The notes under the pieces were generated by a model. The model ran no database searches, was not told the DNA's origin, and worked only from the letters and a program-made list of their open reading frames with translations. The translations under genes were made by a program, and so were the position numbers. From UM-FILTER-38-24 sp041663205 (GTDB lineage Bacteria; Patescibacteriota; Gracilibacteria; UBA1369; LOWO2-01-FULL-3), in the NCBI GenBank assembly GCA_041663205.1, contig JBAZQZ010000001.1, positions 62,001 through 126,000 on the forward strand: a DNA stretch of 64,000 nt, read 5' to 3'. Shown here piece by piece: positions 25,038 to 34,422 of the stretch (positions within the stretch are counted from its first letter, which is position 1; every line of letters begins with the position of its first letter).

Positions 25038-27395
25038 TTACGCTGAGCAAGCTGAGAATCCACAACTTAAACACAACATGCATCCTTCAGCAATTTGAAT
25101 CGGGGATGAACATTCGGGGCATTTTCGGCTTTTTATGATTTCATTTTTGCTTAACGCCATGTGTGCGCGTGGGCTGTGATCGTGATCGGCATGAGGATTT
25201 TCGATCGGTGGGGGAATGACTTCTTCGAAGTTTTGTTTTAGTTGGGTTGTTTCAGTTTGTTCTGTTTCTTCGCTGATTTCGATCGTGGTTTCTTTCGATT
25301 CTTCTTTTGTGATTGTTAAAACTTGTTCTTTTCGGCTTCCATCGCGGTAAACCGTGCATCCCTTAAGTCCTGATTTCCATGCGAGCAAATATCCCTGGCG
25401 GACGTCTTCGCGTGTTGCGCTGTATGGGAAATTGATCGTTTTTGAAATGCTGTTGTCTACTTCGCTTTGGAATGCGGCTTGCATTTTTATGTGGTCCTCT
25501 GCGGAAATATCCATTGCTGTGACGTAGACTGTTCTGGTGTCTTCCGGAATTTCTTTTATATGTTGGATTGAACCCGTGCGTTCGATTTCTTTGATGATGT
25601 CTTCTCTGTAAAGATTTAATTTCTTGAGTTCTTCTTCCAATATCGAATTTATGTACATGAGTTTTTGGCCGCTCATTACTTCTTTTTGGTATGCCAGTGC
25701 GAAAAATGGTTCCACTCCGGAACTGCAATCAAAGAGCATTGATATTGATCCTGTCGGGGCGACTGTTGTCAAAGCGGCGTTTCTTTGTTTTCTGTTTTTT
25801 CCTTTCGGTCCGAAAATCGAGATTTCCCAGTTTGGGAATGTGCCTTTTTCGTTTGCCATTTGCTCGGAATAATCATGTGCGGTTGTATTCACGAGGTGCA
25901 TTACTCTTTTGGCTGTCGCGAAGCCTTGTTCCGAGTTATAGGGGACTCTTAATTGATAGAGCATGTCTGCGAATCCCATTATTCCAAGTCCGACTCTGCG
26001 GTTGTCTCTGAATCTTTTGTTGATTTTTTCCACCGGAAATTCCGACATGTCGATTACGTTGTCGAGTAGGCGTACGGCCATTCTTACGACATGTTTCAAG
26101 TTTTCTTCGTCCACTTTCCCGTCTTTTACAAATTTTGCCAAATTGATTGAGCCCAAATTACAAACATCTCCGTCGTGAAGCCATTGTTCTCCGCATGGAT
26201 TTGTGGCTTCGAGTCTTCCCAATACGGGGATCGGGTTTGTTTTGTTTGCGGCGTCGGGGAATAAAACTCCGGGTTCACCGTTTCTCCAGGCGGAATTTAT
26301 GATTTTATCCATCAATTCCGGAGCGGTGATTGTTTCCTCAATCGCTTCTACGAAAGCGCCTCTTTTATTTCTGATGATTCTTCTCGGTTTCATCGGTTGT
26401 TCTTTGTATGTGCACATCCATGGCTCTTTTGAGCCACTTTCGACTTGTTGCATGAATTCGTCCGTGAGTGCGACGGAAATATTGAAGTTTACCAAGGCGC
26501 CTTCTTCCCATTTTGATTCGATGAATTCAAGGATGTCCGGGTGGTCTATTCGCATGACTCCCATATTTGCGCCGTGGCGGCCTTGTTGTTTGATGACGCC
26601 GAATGCTTCGTTATATGCCTTCATGAATGAAATCGGGCCTGATGCCACTCCTTGCGTTGCATTTGCGCGTGTGCCTGCAGGTCTGAGCAGATGCCACGGA
26701 AATCCGAGTCCCGATCCGGCTTGTTGAAGAAGGGCGGCGTCTCGTAGTGTGTCAAAAATTCCGCGCATGCTGTCTTCCGCGTGTAAAACGATACAGTTTG
26801 CGACGAGTTTTGTTTTTCCTCCTGCGTTTGCGAGAGTGCGTCCCGCAGGGATGAATTTGAAATCGTATAACATTTCTCTGAAATTTTCCGCAAATTCCTC
26901 CACTTCTTTTTCGCTTTTTCCGTATTGTTTTTCCACGTTTGCAAGCGCTCCCGCGACTCTTATGAACATTTCTTCCGGAGATTCCGAGACTTCCCCTTTT
27001 TCATTTCTTTGCAAGTATCTGCCGGCCAAAACTTTCAATGCGTTCAGGCTGAATGGCAGTTTTGTTGTTTTTCCGTTCAGGAGTTCCTCCTGTTTTGAGC
27101 GAATATTTTTGTGTTGTTCGCGGTAAATAATGTATGCCTTTGCCGTTTTTGCGTGTCCGCCCTCTATCAGTATTTTTTCGACCAAATCCTGAATTTGCTC
27201 GACTGTAGGGATATTGTTTTCATCTTTGAAAAATACTTCGAGAACAGCCGCGATTTGGTTTGATATTTGTTCAGCGACTTCATGTTTTTCGCCACCCACA
27301 GAGTTTGCAGCTTTCCAGACCGCTTCGGTTATTTTGGCTTGATCGAAATCCACGATGGCGCCGTTTCTCTTTTTTATTTTTTTGATGGGTGACAT
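25038..27395 (-). CDS. nrdJ: Adenosylcobalamin-dependent (class II) ribonucleotide reductase
   Basis: Reduces ribonucleotides to deoxyribonucleotides with a B12-generated thiyl radical, oxygen-independently. In order: an ATP-cone (about 1-95, IKKRNGAIVDFDQAKI), the catalytic barrel with the redox cysteine in VANCIVLH, QAGSGLGFPWHLLRPAG, the radical cysteine loop ATNPCGEQ, LGIMGFADMLY, and APTGSISMLFDCSSGVEP, then GCTVYRDGSR and a C-terminal cysteine-rich tail (CPECSS ... CMLCLSCGFSAC), typical of NrdJ. No small radical subunit gene lies nearby, consistent with class II. Two NrdR boxes precede it. The 785-residue length is normal. Confidence 0.95.
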   Translation of the reverse strand: MSPIKKIKKRNGAIVDFDQAKITEAVWKAANSVGGEKHEVAEQISNQIAAVLEVFFKDENNIPTVEQIQDLVEKILIEGGHAKTAKAYIIYREQHKNIRSKQEELLNGKTTKLPFSLNALKVLAGRYLQRNEKGEVSESPEEMFIRVAGALANVEKQYGKSEKEVEEFAENFREMLYDFKFIPAGRTLANAGGKTKLVANCIVLHAEDSMRGIFDTLRDAALLQQAGSGLGFPWHLLRPAGTRANATQGVASGPISFMKAYNEAFGVIKQQGRHGANMGVMRIDHPDILEFIESKWEEGALVNFNISVALTDEFMQQVESGSKEPWMCTYKEQPMKPRRIIRNKRGAFVEAIEETITAPELMDKIINSAWRNGEPGVLFPDAANKTNPIPVLGRLEATNPCGEQWLHDGDVCNLGSINLAKFVKDGKVDEENLKHVVRMAVRLLDNVIDMSEFPVEKINKRFRDNRRVGLGIMGFADMLYQLRVPYNSEQGFATAKRVMHLVNTTAHDYSEQMANEKGTFPNWEISIFGPKGKNRKQRNAALTTVAPTGSISMLFDCSSGVEPFFALAYQKEVMSGQKLMYINSILEEELKKLNLYREDIIKEIERTGSIQHIKEIPEDTRTVYVTAMDISAEDHIKMQAAFQSEVDNSISKTINFPYSATREDVRQGYLLAWKSGLKGCTVYRDGSRKEQVLTITKEESKETTIEISEETEQTETTQLKQNFEEVIPPPIENPHADHDHSPRAHMALSKNEIIKSRKCPECSSPIQIAEGCMLCLSCGFSACSA

Positions 27396-27447
27396 AGGAT
27401 GAAAAGTTAGGGTTTAGGAGACATTTCCCATAGGAATGAGGTTTATT

Positions 27448-27491
27448 CCATATGTAGTAGCCATTTTTTGGCCAACATACTACATCTAGTG
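27448..27491 (-). promoter_or_regulatory. Two predicted NrdR boxes upstream of nrdJ
   Basis: ccatatgtagta at 27448-27459 and ctacatctagtg at 27480-27491 match 9 and 10 of 12 positions of the NrdR core ctatatatagtg, and begin 32 bases apart, three helical turns, the usual arrangement for the ATP/dATP-sensing repressor NrdR. They lie 53-96 bases before the nrdJ start. A possible promoter on the minus strand, TTGGCC with a 17-base spacer to TATGGA, is overlapped by them. Confidence 0.7.
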
Positions 27492-27628
27492 GGTGCTTTA
27501 AATAATATCAGAGTGCTTGAGGGATGAAAAGAGAATTGTTACAAGAAGATGTTGCGGGTTTTAACTTTTGTTTTTATGGGATGTTTTATGTTACTATTCC
27601 AGTAAGTTTCTATTTAAATCCTCTTTGA

Positions 27629-29641
27629 ATGAAAAATCAAATAAAAAAGTTTAGGCTGATTTTGTCGCTTGTCGTTGCGGTTTTTGGGTGGACGGCTTGT
27701 TTGTGTTGTGGGATTTTTGGCGTGTCTTACGCTGAAACGGCGGGTGACATTATTCATCAATATGACGTTGATATTATTGTTGATAAAGACGGGTCTGCGA
27801 ATGTGACGGAGAAGATTTTGTATGATTTTGGGGATGTGCCCGGACATGGGATTTATCGCGAGATTCCTTTTAAATATGGAGAGAAGGATGACGCTATTTC
27901 GGTTATTTTCAGTGATTTTGTTGTGACGGACGAGAACGGGGATTCTTATAATTTCACGACTTTTGATAATTTTGAGACTTTTGATGTTCGGGTCGGGGAT
28001 CCGGATGCAACGGTGACAGGACAGCACTGGTATTATTTGAGTTACAAGGCGCATGCGGTGGTGAACGGTTTTTCCGATTATGATGAGCTTTATTGGAATG
28101 CGATAGGGAGTGAATTTTATGCGACGATAGAAAGTTCCGTCGTGACGGTGACTGTGCCGGGAGGGCTAAAGAAAGGGAAAAAGGCGATGTGTTACACCGG
28201 CGCTTTCGGGGAGACGGGGAGTGATTGTGTCGCTGAAGTATCTTCCGACAACAGTTATAAATTTGTTTTAAACAAGCCACTTTATCGTAGCGGATTTACT
28301 GTCGTTGCGGGGTTTGAAAAAGGGATGGTTTCGGGTCCCGCTATTTTGAAAATTTCTTCGGAGCCGGCGTATGCCGATTTTTATTTGGATTCTGTTTTTG
28401 TCGAGTCTTTGAATGGCGGATCTTCATTTAGATTCCCGTCAGGAGAACACGAAATCGGATTGAAACTTTTTATGTATGAGGATTATACGGAGAAGGTGAA
28501 TTTGGCTGAGGGTGAGGCTAAAACTGTGACGGTGGTTTTAAATAAAACTCCGTTTTGGAAATTTATGAGTGAGGTTTTTCCGTTTGTTTTGTTTGGGGTC
28601 GGGATGTTTTTTGTGTTTTTGATGTGGTTGTTTTTTGGGAGAGATCCACGCGGGAAGGGCGTTATCATGCCGCTTTACGAGGCTCCGGACAAACTTTCTC
28701 CGGGTGAAGTCGGAGTTCTCTACGACGAGGTTGCGCATTTGCATGATATTAGCGCGAGCATCATTAATATGGCGATAAAAGGGTATTTGAAAATTGAAAA
28801 AGTGGAGAGAAAAAGGGCGTGGTATGATTTCGGGGATAAATTTGAATATTTCTTTTTGAGGCAGAAAGGCGTGAGCGGTGCGGATGATTTGGAGGAGTTT
28901 GAGAAGAAAATTTTTACAACGATTTTTCCGGATGGAGGGAAATCGCGTGTGGACATGGAAGGCGTAGGGAAGCGGTTTTATCCGGTTTTGCCGAAAGTGA
29001 AAGAGATGCTTTACGAAAAAATGGTGGAGCGAAAATATTTCAATACCGATCCGGATGAAAGGAGGGCGAATTATATGATTTTGGGATTTTTTATTATCAT
29101 TTTGACTTTTATTTCGGGGCTTAGTTTGAGCATAATTTTTGAGAATAACGCATATTTTTTGTTGCCGTTCGTCGGAGTGTTTTTTATGATTGTTGCTTAT
29201 TTTATGCCGAAAAAGACGATGAAAGGGGTCGAGGTCAAAGAGAAGGTTCTCGGTTTCAGAATGTTTTTGGAAGCTACGGAAACAGACAGACTTAAGCGAT
29301 TATTTTCGCCCGCGCAATACAACGGTGTGTTTGAGAAATTTTTGCCGTATGCGATTGTTTTTGGGGTGGAGAAAAAATGGGCGGAGCATTTCGAGGGCTT
29401 GTACAAGGGCGTTCCGGATTGGTATGTCGGGGCGGGTCGTGCGAATATGCTGGTTTTTGTGAATGATTTAAACAGGTGGAGCAGAGTCGGAGAGCGTCAA
29501 TTTGTCGCTTATGCTCATCAAAATTCAGGATGGAAATCCGGCGGATTTGGCGGAGGAAGCAGTTCGTGGGGAGGTGGAAGCGGTTTTAGCGGAGGCTTTT
29601 CCGGCGGCGGATTCGGCGGAGGTGGCGGGGGAAGATGGTAG
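27629..29641 (+). CDS. DUF2207 family membrane protein
   Basis: A 670-residue exported membrane protein. A signal sequence or first helix (about 8-35) is followed by the extracytoplasmic DUF2207 beta domain (about 42-290; DIIVDKDGSANVTEKI, GIYREIPFKY), a helix at about 310-333, a cytoplasmic segment starting FFGRDPRGKG with PGEVGVLYDE typical of the family, two more helices near 480-525, a helical part, and a Gly/Ser-rich tail with repeated SGGFGGG. An insertion at about 230-300 resembles a PEGA-type domain (SEPAYADFYLDSVFVE). Family function is unknown; it is common in Gram-positive and CPR genomes. Confidence 0.88.
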   Translation: MKNQIKKFRLILSLVVAVFGWTACLCCGIFGVSYAETAGDIIHQYDVDIIVDKDGSANVTEKILYDFGDVPGHGIYREIPFKYGEKDDAISVIFSDFVVTDENGDSYNFTTFDNFETFDVRVGDPDATVTGQHWYYLSYKAHAVVNGFSDYDELYWNAIGSEFYATIESSVVTVTVPGGLKKGKKAMCYTGAFGETGSDCVAEVSSDNSYKFVLNKPLYRSGFTVVAGFEKGMVSGPAILKISSEPAYADFYLDSVFVESLNGGSSFRFPSGEHEIGLKLFMYEDYTEKVNLAEGEAKTVTVVLNKTPFWKFMSEVFPFVLFGVGMFFVFLMWLFFGRDPRGKGVIMPLYEAPDKLSPGEVGVLYDEVAHLHDISASIINMAIKGYLKIEKVERKRAWYDFGDKFEYFFLRQKGVSGADDLEEFEKKIFTTIFPDGGKSRVDMEGVGKRFYPVLPKVKEMLYEKMVERKYFNTDPDERRANYMILGFFIIILTFISGLSLSIIFENNAYFLLPFVGVFFMIVAYFMPKKTMKGVEVKEKVLGFRMFLEATETDRLKRLFSPAQYNGVFEKFLPYAIVFGVEKKWAEHFEGLYKGVPDWYVGAGRANMLVFVNDLNRWSRVGERQFVAYAHQNSGWKSGGFGGGSSSWGGGSGFSGGFSGGGFGGGGGGRW

Positions 29642-29653
29642 AAGATTTTGGAT

Positions 29654-30946
29654 TTAGCCTAATTTTTCCGGGGTCGGTATTCCCGCTGTTTGGTATTTTT
29701 CTCTCAATAATTCGGTGATAGTGGAGACTCTTTCTCGTGTTTGGGCCAGGAGTGTTTCTTTCCTTGTTTCCAGTGAGGATAATCTTGTTTCCATTTCGGC
29801 GATTTTTGTTTCAAGTTCGGTTCGTGCTGGAATAGGTGCTATGGTTTTGTTTTGCGGAATTCTTTGTTTTATTGTGTTAAGCTCTTCTTTTATGGTGGAA
29901 GGGGTTGTGTCGGTTGGGTTAAGTTTACGTCCGAAATTTTCCAAGTTTCCCAGTGCCACGTATTTTGCATTTGAGAATAAAGTTGATAGTTTCTCGCTAA
30001 ATTGTCTTTTTGCGAGCTGAGCGGCTTCGCGTGTTTTTGCTCTGGAGAACCATGATTGTGCTTCTTTAATTGTTCTTACTAAATTATTCAATTCTGCCTG
30101 AAGTTCTTCGGAGGAGAGAATTTGTTCCGTTTCGTCCAGCATAGTTGTTGTTCTCCGTTCTATGTCGGCAAATTTTTGCTCTATTGTTGTAAGAGCCGGT
30201 TCTGTTCGTGCTGAAAGTTCTTTGGTTAAGTTGAGGATGTCTTCTTCCCTCCAGTCTTGTGTTCTTATTTCCTCTTCGGCTTCTCTTTTGAATTGTTCTT
30301 TGTTTCCGGGAGTTTGCAGGTGGTTTTGAATATATGCGTGGGTATCGTCTTGTAATATTTCGTGAGCTGCCAATACTTCGTCTACAGGATCAAGTCCTTT
30401 TCGTTGTGCTTCTTTGAATGATGTATGTCTTGCTTTTGTTTCATGGTCTTCTTTCTCTGCTTCTGCTCTTTCTGTTTTTAAAGTTCGATCTTCTTGTTCT
30501 AGTTGACGAGCGGTTTCTTCTATTTGTATTTCTATCTCCAGAGCTTGTTCTTTTGGCATTTTGTCTTTAATTTTTTCAAACTCTTGTCTTTGTGTATTTA
30601 AAGTTTGTTTTGCTTCGTGATTTGTGATTTGTCTTTGTTGTACGTTGCGGACTTTTGAGTCTGTGGCGAAGAGTTCTTCTGTGTATCCGCTTCCTTTGTT
30701 CGGAGAGAGGCGTACGTCTTTTCCAAGCGCTTCGTTTCCCCTTTTCATTTCATAAGCTTCTCTAATTAATGATTCTTTAGTGGAAGTGTCTTTTCTTTGT
30801 TTTTCTTCTGCTGTTTCTCTGATTGTTCTTTGTGCCTCTTGAATCTGTTGCTGAATCGTGAGCACCTGTCCTGATGGAGGTTGTGGTCCTGTTTCAGGAG
30901 GAAGTTGTGTTTCGTCTCTTGGTTTTTGGTCATCTATTTGGCTCAT
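29654..30946 (-). CDS. Charged coiled-coil protein, 430 aa
   Basis: Not recognised. Soluble, with a Pro/Gln-rich N-terminus (QLPPETGPQPPSGQ) and long Glu/Gln/Arg/Lys-rich coiled-coil segments (about 30-330 and 370-415) such as EIEIQIEETARQLEQEDR. No signal peptide or membrane helix. Its start lies after a spacer downstream of tRNA-Glu. In character it resembles the 844- and 525-residue proteins of this window, although I cannot align them by eye. It converges on the DUF2207 gene with a 12-base gap. Confidence 0.72.
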   Translation of the reverse strand: MSQIDDQKPRDETQLPPETGPQPPSGQVLTIQQQIQEAQRTIRETAEEKQRKDTSTKESLIREAYEMKRGNEALGKDVRLSPNKGSGYTEELFATDSKVRNVQQRQITNHEAKQTLNTQRQEFEKIKDKMPKEQALEIEIQIEETARQLEQEDRTLKTERAEAEKEDHETKARHTSFKEAQRKGLDPVDEVLAAHEILQDDTHAYIQNHLQTPGNKEQFKREAEEEIRTQDWREEDILNLTKELSARTEPALTTIEQKFADIERRTTTMLDETEQILSSEELQAELNNLVRTIKEAQSWFSRAKTREAAQLAKRQFSEKLSTLFSNAKYVALGNLENFGRKLNPTDTTPSTIKEELNTIKQRIPQNKTIAPIPARTELETKIAEMETRLSSLETRKETLLAQTRERVSTITELLREKYQTAGIPTPEKLG

Positions 30947-30989
30947 GACAAATTTATTATGTTAGTTTTTAATTATAACACAATCTTTT

Positions 30990-31064
30990 TGGTAGCGCTA
31001 GGGAGAATCGAACTCCCGTTTACGGGATGAAAACCCGCCGTCCTAACCACTAGACGATAGCGCC
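30990..31064 (-). tRNA. tRNA-Glu (UUC)
   Basis: On the minus strand the sequence folds as a complete tRNA: acceptor GGCGCTA / TAGCGCT (G-U at the first pair), D arm around GTCTAGTGGTTAGGAC, anticodon loop GTTTTCATC giving anticodon UUC, T arm with GGAGTTCGATTCTCC, discriminator A, and an encoded CCA end. It lies between the FtsL-like gene and the charged coiled-coil gene on the same strand. Confidence 0.96.
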
Positions 31065-31107
31065 ATGCGCGAGCATTAGTATAAGGGCTTGGAGGCCAAA
31101 GTCAATT

Positions 31108-31419
31108 TTATTTTACTTCGTTGTCTTTTTTGGTGACGTATTCTTTGTTTTCGGGGTTTTGCATCTCTTTTATTTTTTCTTCTTCGCTGATTGTTGTGAA
31201 GGCCGAGGAGTCTGTGATTTTGTTTTTCAAACTTGAGTTTTCCGTCTTGAGTACCTCATTTTTCAGCTTTTCTTGTTCGAGGGCGTAGCCTTTTTGTGCC
31301 GAATCATTGGTGACCACAAAAAATGCTCCCAATAGAGCGATTATCATTGCGGAAAGCGTGATTACGAGCATTTTTGCCGTTTGTTTCGCTTCCGTGCGAA
31401 GCGTTGTTTTTTGGTACAT
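31108..31419 (-). CDS. Single-span protein with coiled coil, FtsL/DivIC-like
   Basis: A 103-residue bitopic protein: about 18 cytoplasmic residues, one helix at about 17-37 (MLVITLSAMIIALLGAFFVV), then a Lys/Glu-rich coiled coil. This is the topology of FtsL, FtsB and DivIC. The tail pattern QKGYALEQE ... MQNPENKEYV mirrors the FtsL-like protein at 7867-8229, so a duplicated division-type scaffold is likely. Its start shares one base with the stop codon of the RlpA/SLH gene, so it is the last gene of the rpmH operon. Division function is an inference from shape. Confidence 0.7.
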   Translation of the reverse strand: MYQKTTLRTEAKQTAKMLVITLSAMIIALLGAFFVVTNDSAQKGYALEQEKLKNEVLKTENSSLKNKITDSSAFTTISEEEKIKEMQNPENKEYVTKKDNEVK

Positions 31420-32387
31420 TATGGCAGATGAATTACTTTGTCTTGTACATTTATAACGCCTGCGGATAAATTTGCAAGGCTTTCAAATGCGCTTAATGAG
31501 AGGTCGATTATTCGGCCGTGGACGTATGGGCCGCGGTCGATGATTCTTACTTGGACTGATTTTCCTGTTGCGAGATTTGTCACTTCAACTATTGTTCCGA
31601 AAGGCAGTGTTTTGTGTGCGGCGACAAAATCCGCATTGTTTAGCTTTTCGCCGGAGGCTGTGTTTGAGCCATCTACTCCGTTTCCGTAGTACGTGGCTTT
31701 TCCGAATTCCGCGCGGTCTGTCGTGTCATTTATTATTTTTCTGTAAATTATTTCCGCCATGTACCCGCGCGTCATGTCCTGATTTGGGTCGATTTTGTTT
31801 TCCGGCGTGATGTTTACGAGTGTTTTTTCTTTTGCGTATGCGGCATATTTTGCGAACCAGTCCGTGTTTACGGCGTCAGCGAAAATGTCATCTGTCTGCG
31901 GATATTGAAGATTCGGATAACAGCTTAGGAATATTTTTAACGATTCCGCGAGGTTTATCGTTTTGTCAGGTTGAAAGGTTCCGTCTTCGTAGCCGGAGAT
32001 TATATTTTTTTCTTTTGCTATTGAGACATATGGCGCGAACCATGAAGTTGCCGGTGTGTCTGAAAGAGGGGACTCGTTTGTCTGTTTCAGCGTTTCCTGT
32101 CTTTGGGTGATTTCCGTTTCCGTGACGGATTTGGCGGCGAGGATGAAAATTTTTAACGATTCGGCGCGTGATATCTTTTGTTTTGGCTTGAATGTGCCGT
32201 CTTCGTAGCCTTGGATTATATCGTTTTCGCGTAAATATTCGATCGCGACGTAGTGAGAATTTCCTTCTTTTACGTCTGAAAAATTATCCGGCGCAAGTGC
32301 GCTTATGATTTTCGGTGTATGAGAAATTGTCGCGATGAGAGTTATTATAGGAATGAGTAGCCAAGTGATATTTTTTTTGGTACTCAT
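31419..32387 (-). CDS. Surface protein with SLH domains and RlpA-like double-psi beta-barrel
   Basis: A 322-residue exported protein. After a signal helix (about 8-28) come three SLH domains (about 35-215), each with the GYEDGTFxP motif, and a C-terminal RlpA-like barrel (about 225-322) that starts GKATYYGNGVDGSNTASGE and contains LPFGTIVEVTN and RIIDRGPYVHGRIIDLS. RlpA barrels bind or cleave peptidoglycan strands; the Asp in IDRGPY and in ASGE-adjacent positions fits active family members. SLH anchoring replaces the SPOR domain of proteobacterial RlpA. It is translationally linked to the small FtsL-like gene, which suggests a division- or wall-remodelling role. Confidence 0.9.
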   Translation of the reverse strand: MSTKKNITWLLIPIITLIATISHTPKIISALAPDNFSDVKEGNSHYVAIEYLRENDIIQGYEDGTFKPKQKISRAESLKIFILAAKSVTETEITQRQETLKQTNESPLSDTPATSWFAPYVSIAKEKNIISGYEDGTFQPDKTINLAESLKIFLSCYPNLQYPQTDDIFADAVNTDWFAKYAAYAKEKTLVNITPENKIDPNQDMTRGYMAEIIYRKIINDTTDRAEFGKATYYGNGVDGSNTASGEKLNNADFVAAHKTLPFGTIVEVTNLATGKSVQVRIIDRGPYVHGRIIDLSLSAFESLANLSAGVINVQDKVIHLP

Positions 32388-32404
32388 GGTGTGATTTTTA
32401 AGGT

Positions 32405-32869
32405 TTAGAATTTCGGCTTTATGATAATGTGGCGCATTTCGCCTTCTCCGTCGCTCAAAGTTTCCACGTCTTCATAGCCCGAGCCCATGCACATCAAATG
32501 GATTTTTCGTCTGAAATAAGGCGACATCGGTGGAAGTCTTTGCGGGCGTTTGAATTTTCTGGCCATTTCTATTTTTCTTTGGGCCATGTTTATCATGCCT
32601 TCTTCCTGGCGTTTTCTGTAATCATCCACGTCCAAAGTGATTGAAAAATTTTCGTTTTTGCATTTTTGCCATGCCATTACTTTCAAGAGATGTTGGATCG
32701 CCTGAATGTTTGTTCCTCTGAAGCCTATCAGCAAATTCGGGTTTTCGCTTTTTATGTTTATTAGGTACGTGTCTTTTTCGTCTTCTATTATTTCTATGTT
32801 CGAATACTCGATTTCAATTCTTTTCAGAATTTCTTCCAGAGTTTCTTTTAATGCTTCTAATATTTCCAT
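32405..32869 (-). CDS. jag: KH-R3H RNA-binding protein (Jag/KhpB)
   Basis: Cytoplasmic RNA-binding protein linked to cell elongation and division control in other bacteria. The 154-residue protein has a short N-terminal helix, a KH domain (about 30-85, with NLLIGFRGTNIQAIQHLL as the GxxG loop region) and an R3H domain (about 90-154) in which the R-x3-H core appears as RRKIHLMC. The N-terminal Jag_N domain of longer proteins is missing. Its position after yidC is the conserved rpmH-rnpA-yidC-jag order. Confidence 0.92.
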   Translation of the reverse strand: MEILEALKETLEEILKRIEIEYSNIEIIEDEKDTYLINIKSENPNLLIGFRGTNIQAIQHLLKVMAWQKCKNENFSITLDVDDYRKRQEEGMINMAQRKIEMARKFKRPQRLPPMSPYFRRKIHLMCMGSGYEDVETLSDGEGEMRHIIIKPKF

Positions 32870-32887
32870 AATATATTTTTTTAAAGT

Positions 32888-34087
32888 TTATTTTATTGTT
32901 ATTACCGAGTGATCGGCTTTGCTTTTGTTCACGAACATTTGTTGGACGATTCCGTAAAGTGTGGAAGTTCCCCAGTAGATTCCGACGCCCGCCGGTAGGG
33001 ATGCCGTGAATACCGCTATCATGACCGGCATCAAGTATACCATCATTTTTGATGCGCTTGCCATCTCTCCTTGCGGTTTTCCACTTCCCATCGAGAGCTT
33101 CATTTGTATGAATTGAAGTCCGCCGATGATAATCGGGAGTACGTACAGATTTGGCTTTGACAGGTCTAAAATGCCGAAAAATGTGTGAGAAATGTCGCTT
33201 AGTGCAAAGTTTTCGTATGTTTTGTATAAAAGATATGTGTTGTCAGGATTCAGGCTGTCTTGCACCACATAGAAAATTCCGATAAGAAATGGGAGTTGCA
33301 AGAGTAAAGGAAGGCAACTTCCCATCGGATTCACTTTTGCCTCTTTCCATAACGCCATTGTTTCCGCGGCGATTTTTTGCTGGTCGCCTTTGTATTTTTC
33401 TTTGATTTTTTCAAGTCTCGGTTGGATGTCCTGCATGCGTTTTTGTGATTTCATAGCCTTTTGCGAGGGCACGAGCAGGATTGTTCTTATTATTAACGTG
33501 AGAATTATAATTGCCAGTCCGATATCGTAGTTCGGCATCATTTTTGCAAGGAAAATCATTGTGTTGTAGATCGGGCGGTAAAAAATTCCCACCCAAAGTT
33601 TGGAGAAAATCCCTTCTTCTACCACTGTGAATTCGTTTGAAGTAAGCGTTTTTTCCTCTGTTCCGACTTTTGTTTTCAATTCGATTTTATATCTTCCCAT
33701 TTCCGAAAAAATTGCGTGATTCCATTTTGAATAAGGAACTGAAATTTCTTTTGTCGGGAGGATTTCCGTGTCTTTTTGTCCTGTGCAGTCCAGTTTTGGG
33801 GATGCCGATTTTTTTATCCACTCGCCGCTCTCGTTTCTGAATGTGTCGAAAGGTTCTGAAGGACATCTGTTTGGGATTGTGATCGCGGAAGAAGTGTTGT
33901 TTTTTATTTTTACGGTCACGATGTCGCGTCTTGAATATTCATTGTCTGTTGTTGTGACGACCACCGTGTTTTGGATAGTATCTTCCGGAACTTTTTCTCC
34001 TTTGAATAGGTTTATTGCGTAGTTTACGACTAAAAACACAATCAGGAAGATCAATACATTTTTTGCTATTTGGTTGAATTTTTCCAT
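32888..34087 (-). CDS. yidC: Membrane protein insertase YidC/Oxa1
   Basis: Inserts and folds inner-membrane proteins, alone or with SecYEG. An N-terminal helix (about 10-28) precedes an extracytoplasmic beta domain (about 35-160), shorter than the ~200-residue P1 domain of proteobacteria. The conserved core follows, with helices at about 185-210, 265-285, 310-335 and 345-375. Family landmarks: FYRPIYNTMIFLAKM, the positively charged RTILLVPSQ with Arg in the first core helix, and NPMGSCLPLLLQLPFLIGIF. The gene follows rnpA by two bases and precedes jag. Confidence 0.95.
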   Translation of the reverse strand: MEKFNQIAKNVLIFLIVFLVVNYAINLFKGEKVPEDTIQNTVVVTTTDNEYSRRDIVTVKIKNNTSSAITIPNRCPSEPFDTFRNESGEWIKKSASPKLDCTGQKDTEILPTKEISVPYSKWNHAIFSEMGRYKIELKTKVGTEEKTLTSNEFTVVEEGIFSKLWVGIFYRPIYNTMIFLAKMMPNYDIGLAIIILTLIIRTILLVPSQKAMKSQKRMQDIQPRLEKIKEKYKGDQQKIAAETMALWKEAKVNPMGSCLPLLLQLPFLIGIFYVVQDSLNPDNTYLLYKTYENFALSDISHTFFGILDLSKPNLYVLPIIIGGLQFIQMKLSMGSGKPQGEMASASKMMVYLMPVMIAVFTASLPAGVGIYWGTSTLYGIVQQMFVNKSKADHSVITIK

Positions 34088-34089
34088 TT

Positions 34090-34422
34090 TTAGAGCTTGG
34101 TTATAGTTTCTTCCGCTGTTTGCGAGATTTCCTTGAATTCTTTTGTCAGAATTTGTTTTTTTGGTATGAGGATTATGTCCAGCGGACGAATATTTGAATT
34201 TTCTTTCGTTATCAGGCGTAGCGCTTCGTAAATTTGTCTTCGTATTCTGTTTCTGTCCACCGCTTTTTTTGCGAATTTCGTGCTGACTATTATTCTGAAT
34301 CTTGGAAATTCGATTTTATTCTCTCGGAATCTTATCACAAAAAGTTTCGAATCGAAAGACGCTCCTTTTTCCAATATGAGTGCTATGTATTTTTTTGGAA
34401 TCTTAAATTTTTTGGCGATCAT
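34090..34422 (-). CDS. rnpA: Ribonuclease P protein component
   Basis: Protein subunit that helps the RNase P RNA (rnpB, at 52796-53186 in this window) bind precursor tRNA and mature its 5' end. The 110-residue protein has the family RNR signature as KKAVDRNRIRRQIYEALR, the FRIIVSTKFAKKA strand-loop before it, and LDIILIPKKQI. Its ATG overlaps the rpmH stop codon (ATGA), which shows tight coupling in the standard rpmH-rnpA arrangement. Confidence 0.93.
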   Translation of the reverse strand: MIAKKFKIPKKYIALILEKGASFDSKLFVIRFRENKIEFPRFRIIVSTKFAKKAVDRNRIRRQIYEALRLITKENSNIRPLDIILIPKKQILTKEFKEISQTAEETITKL

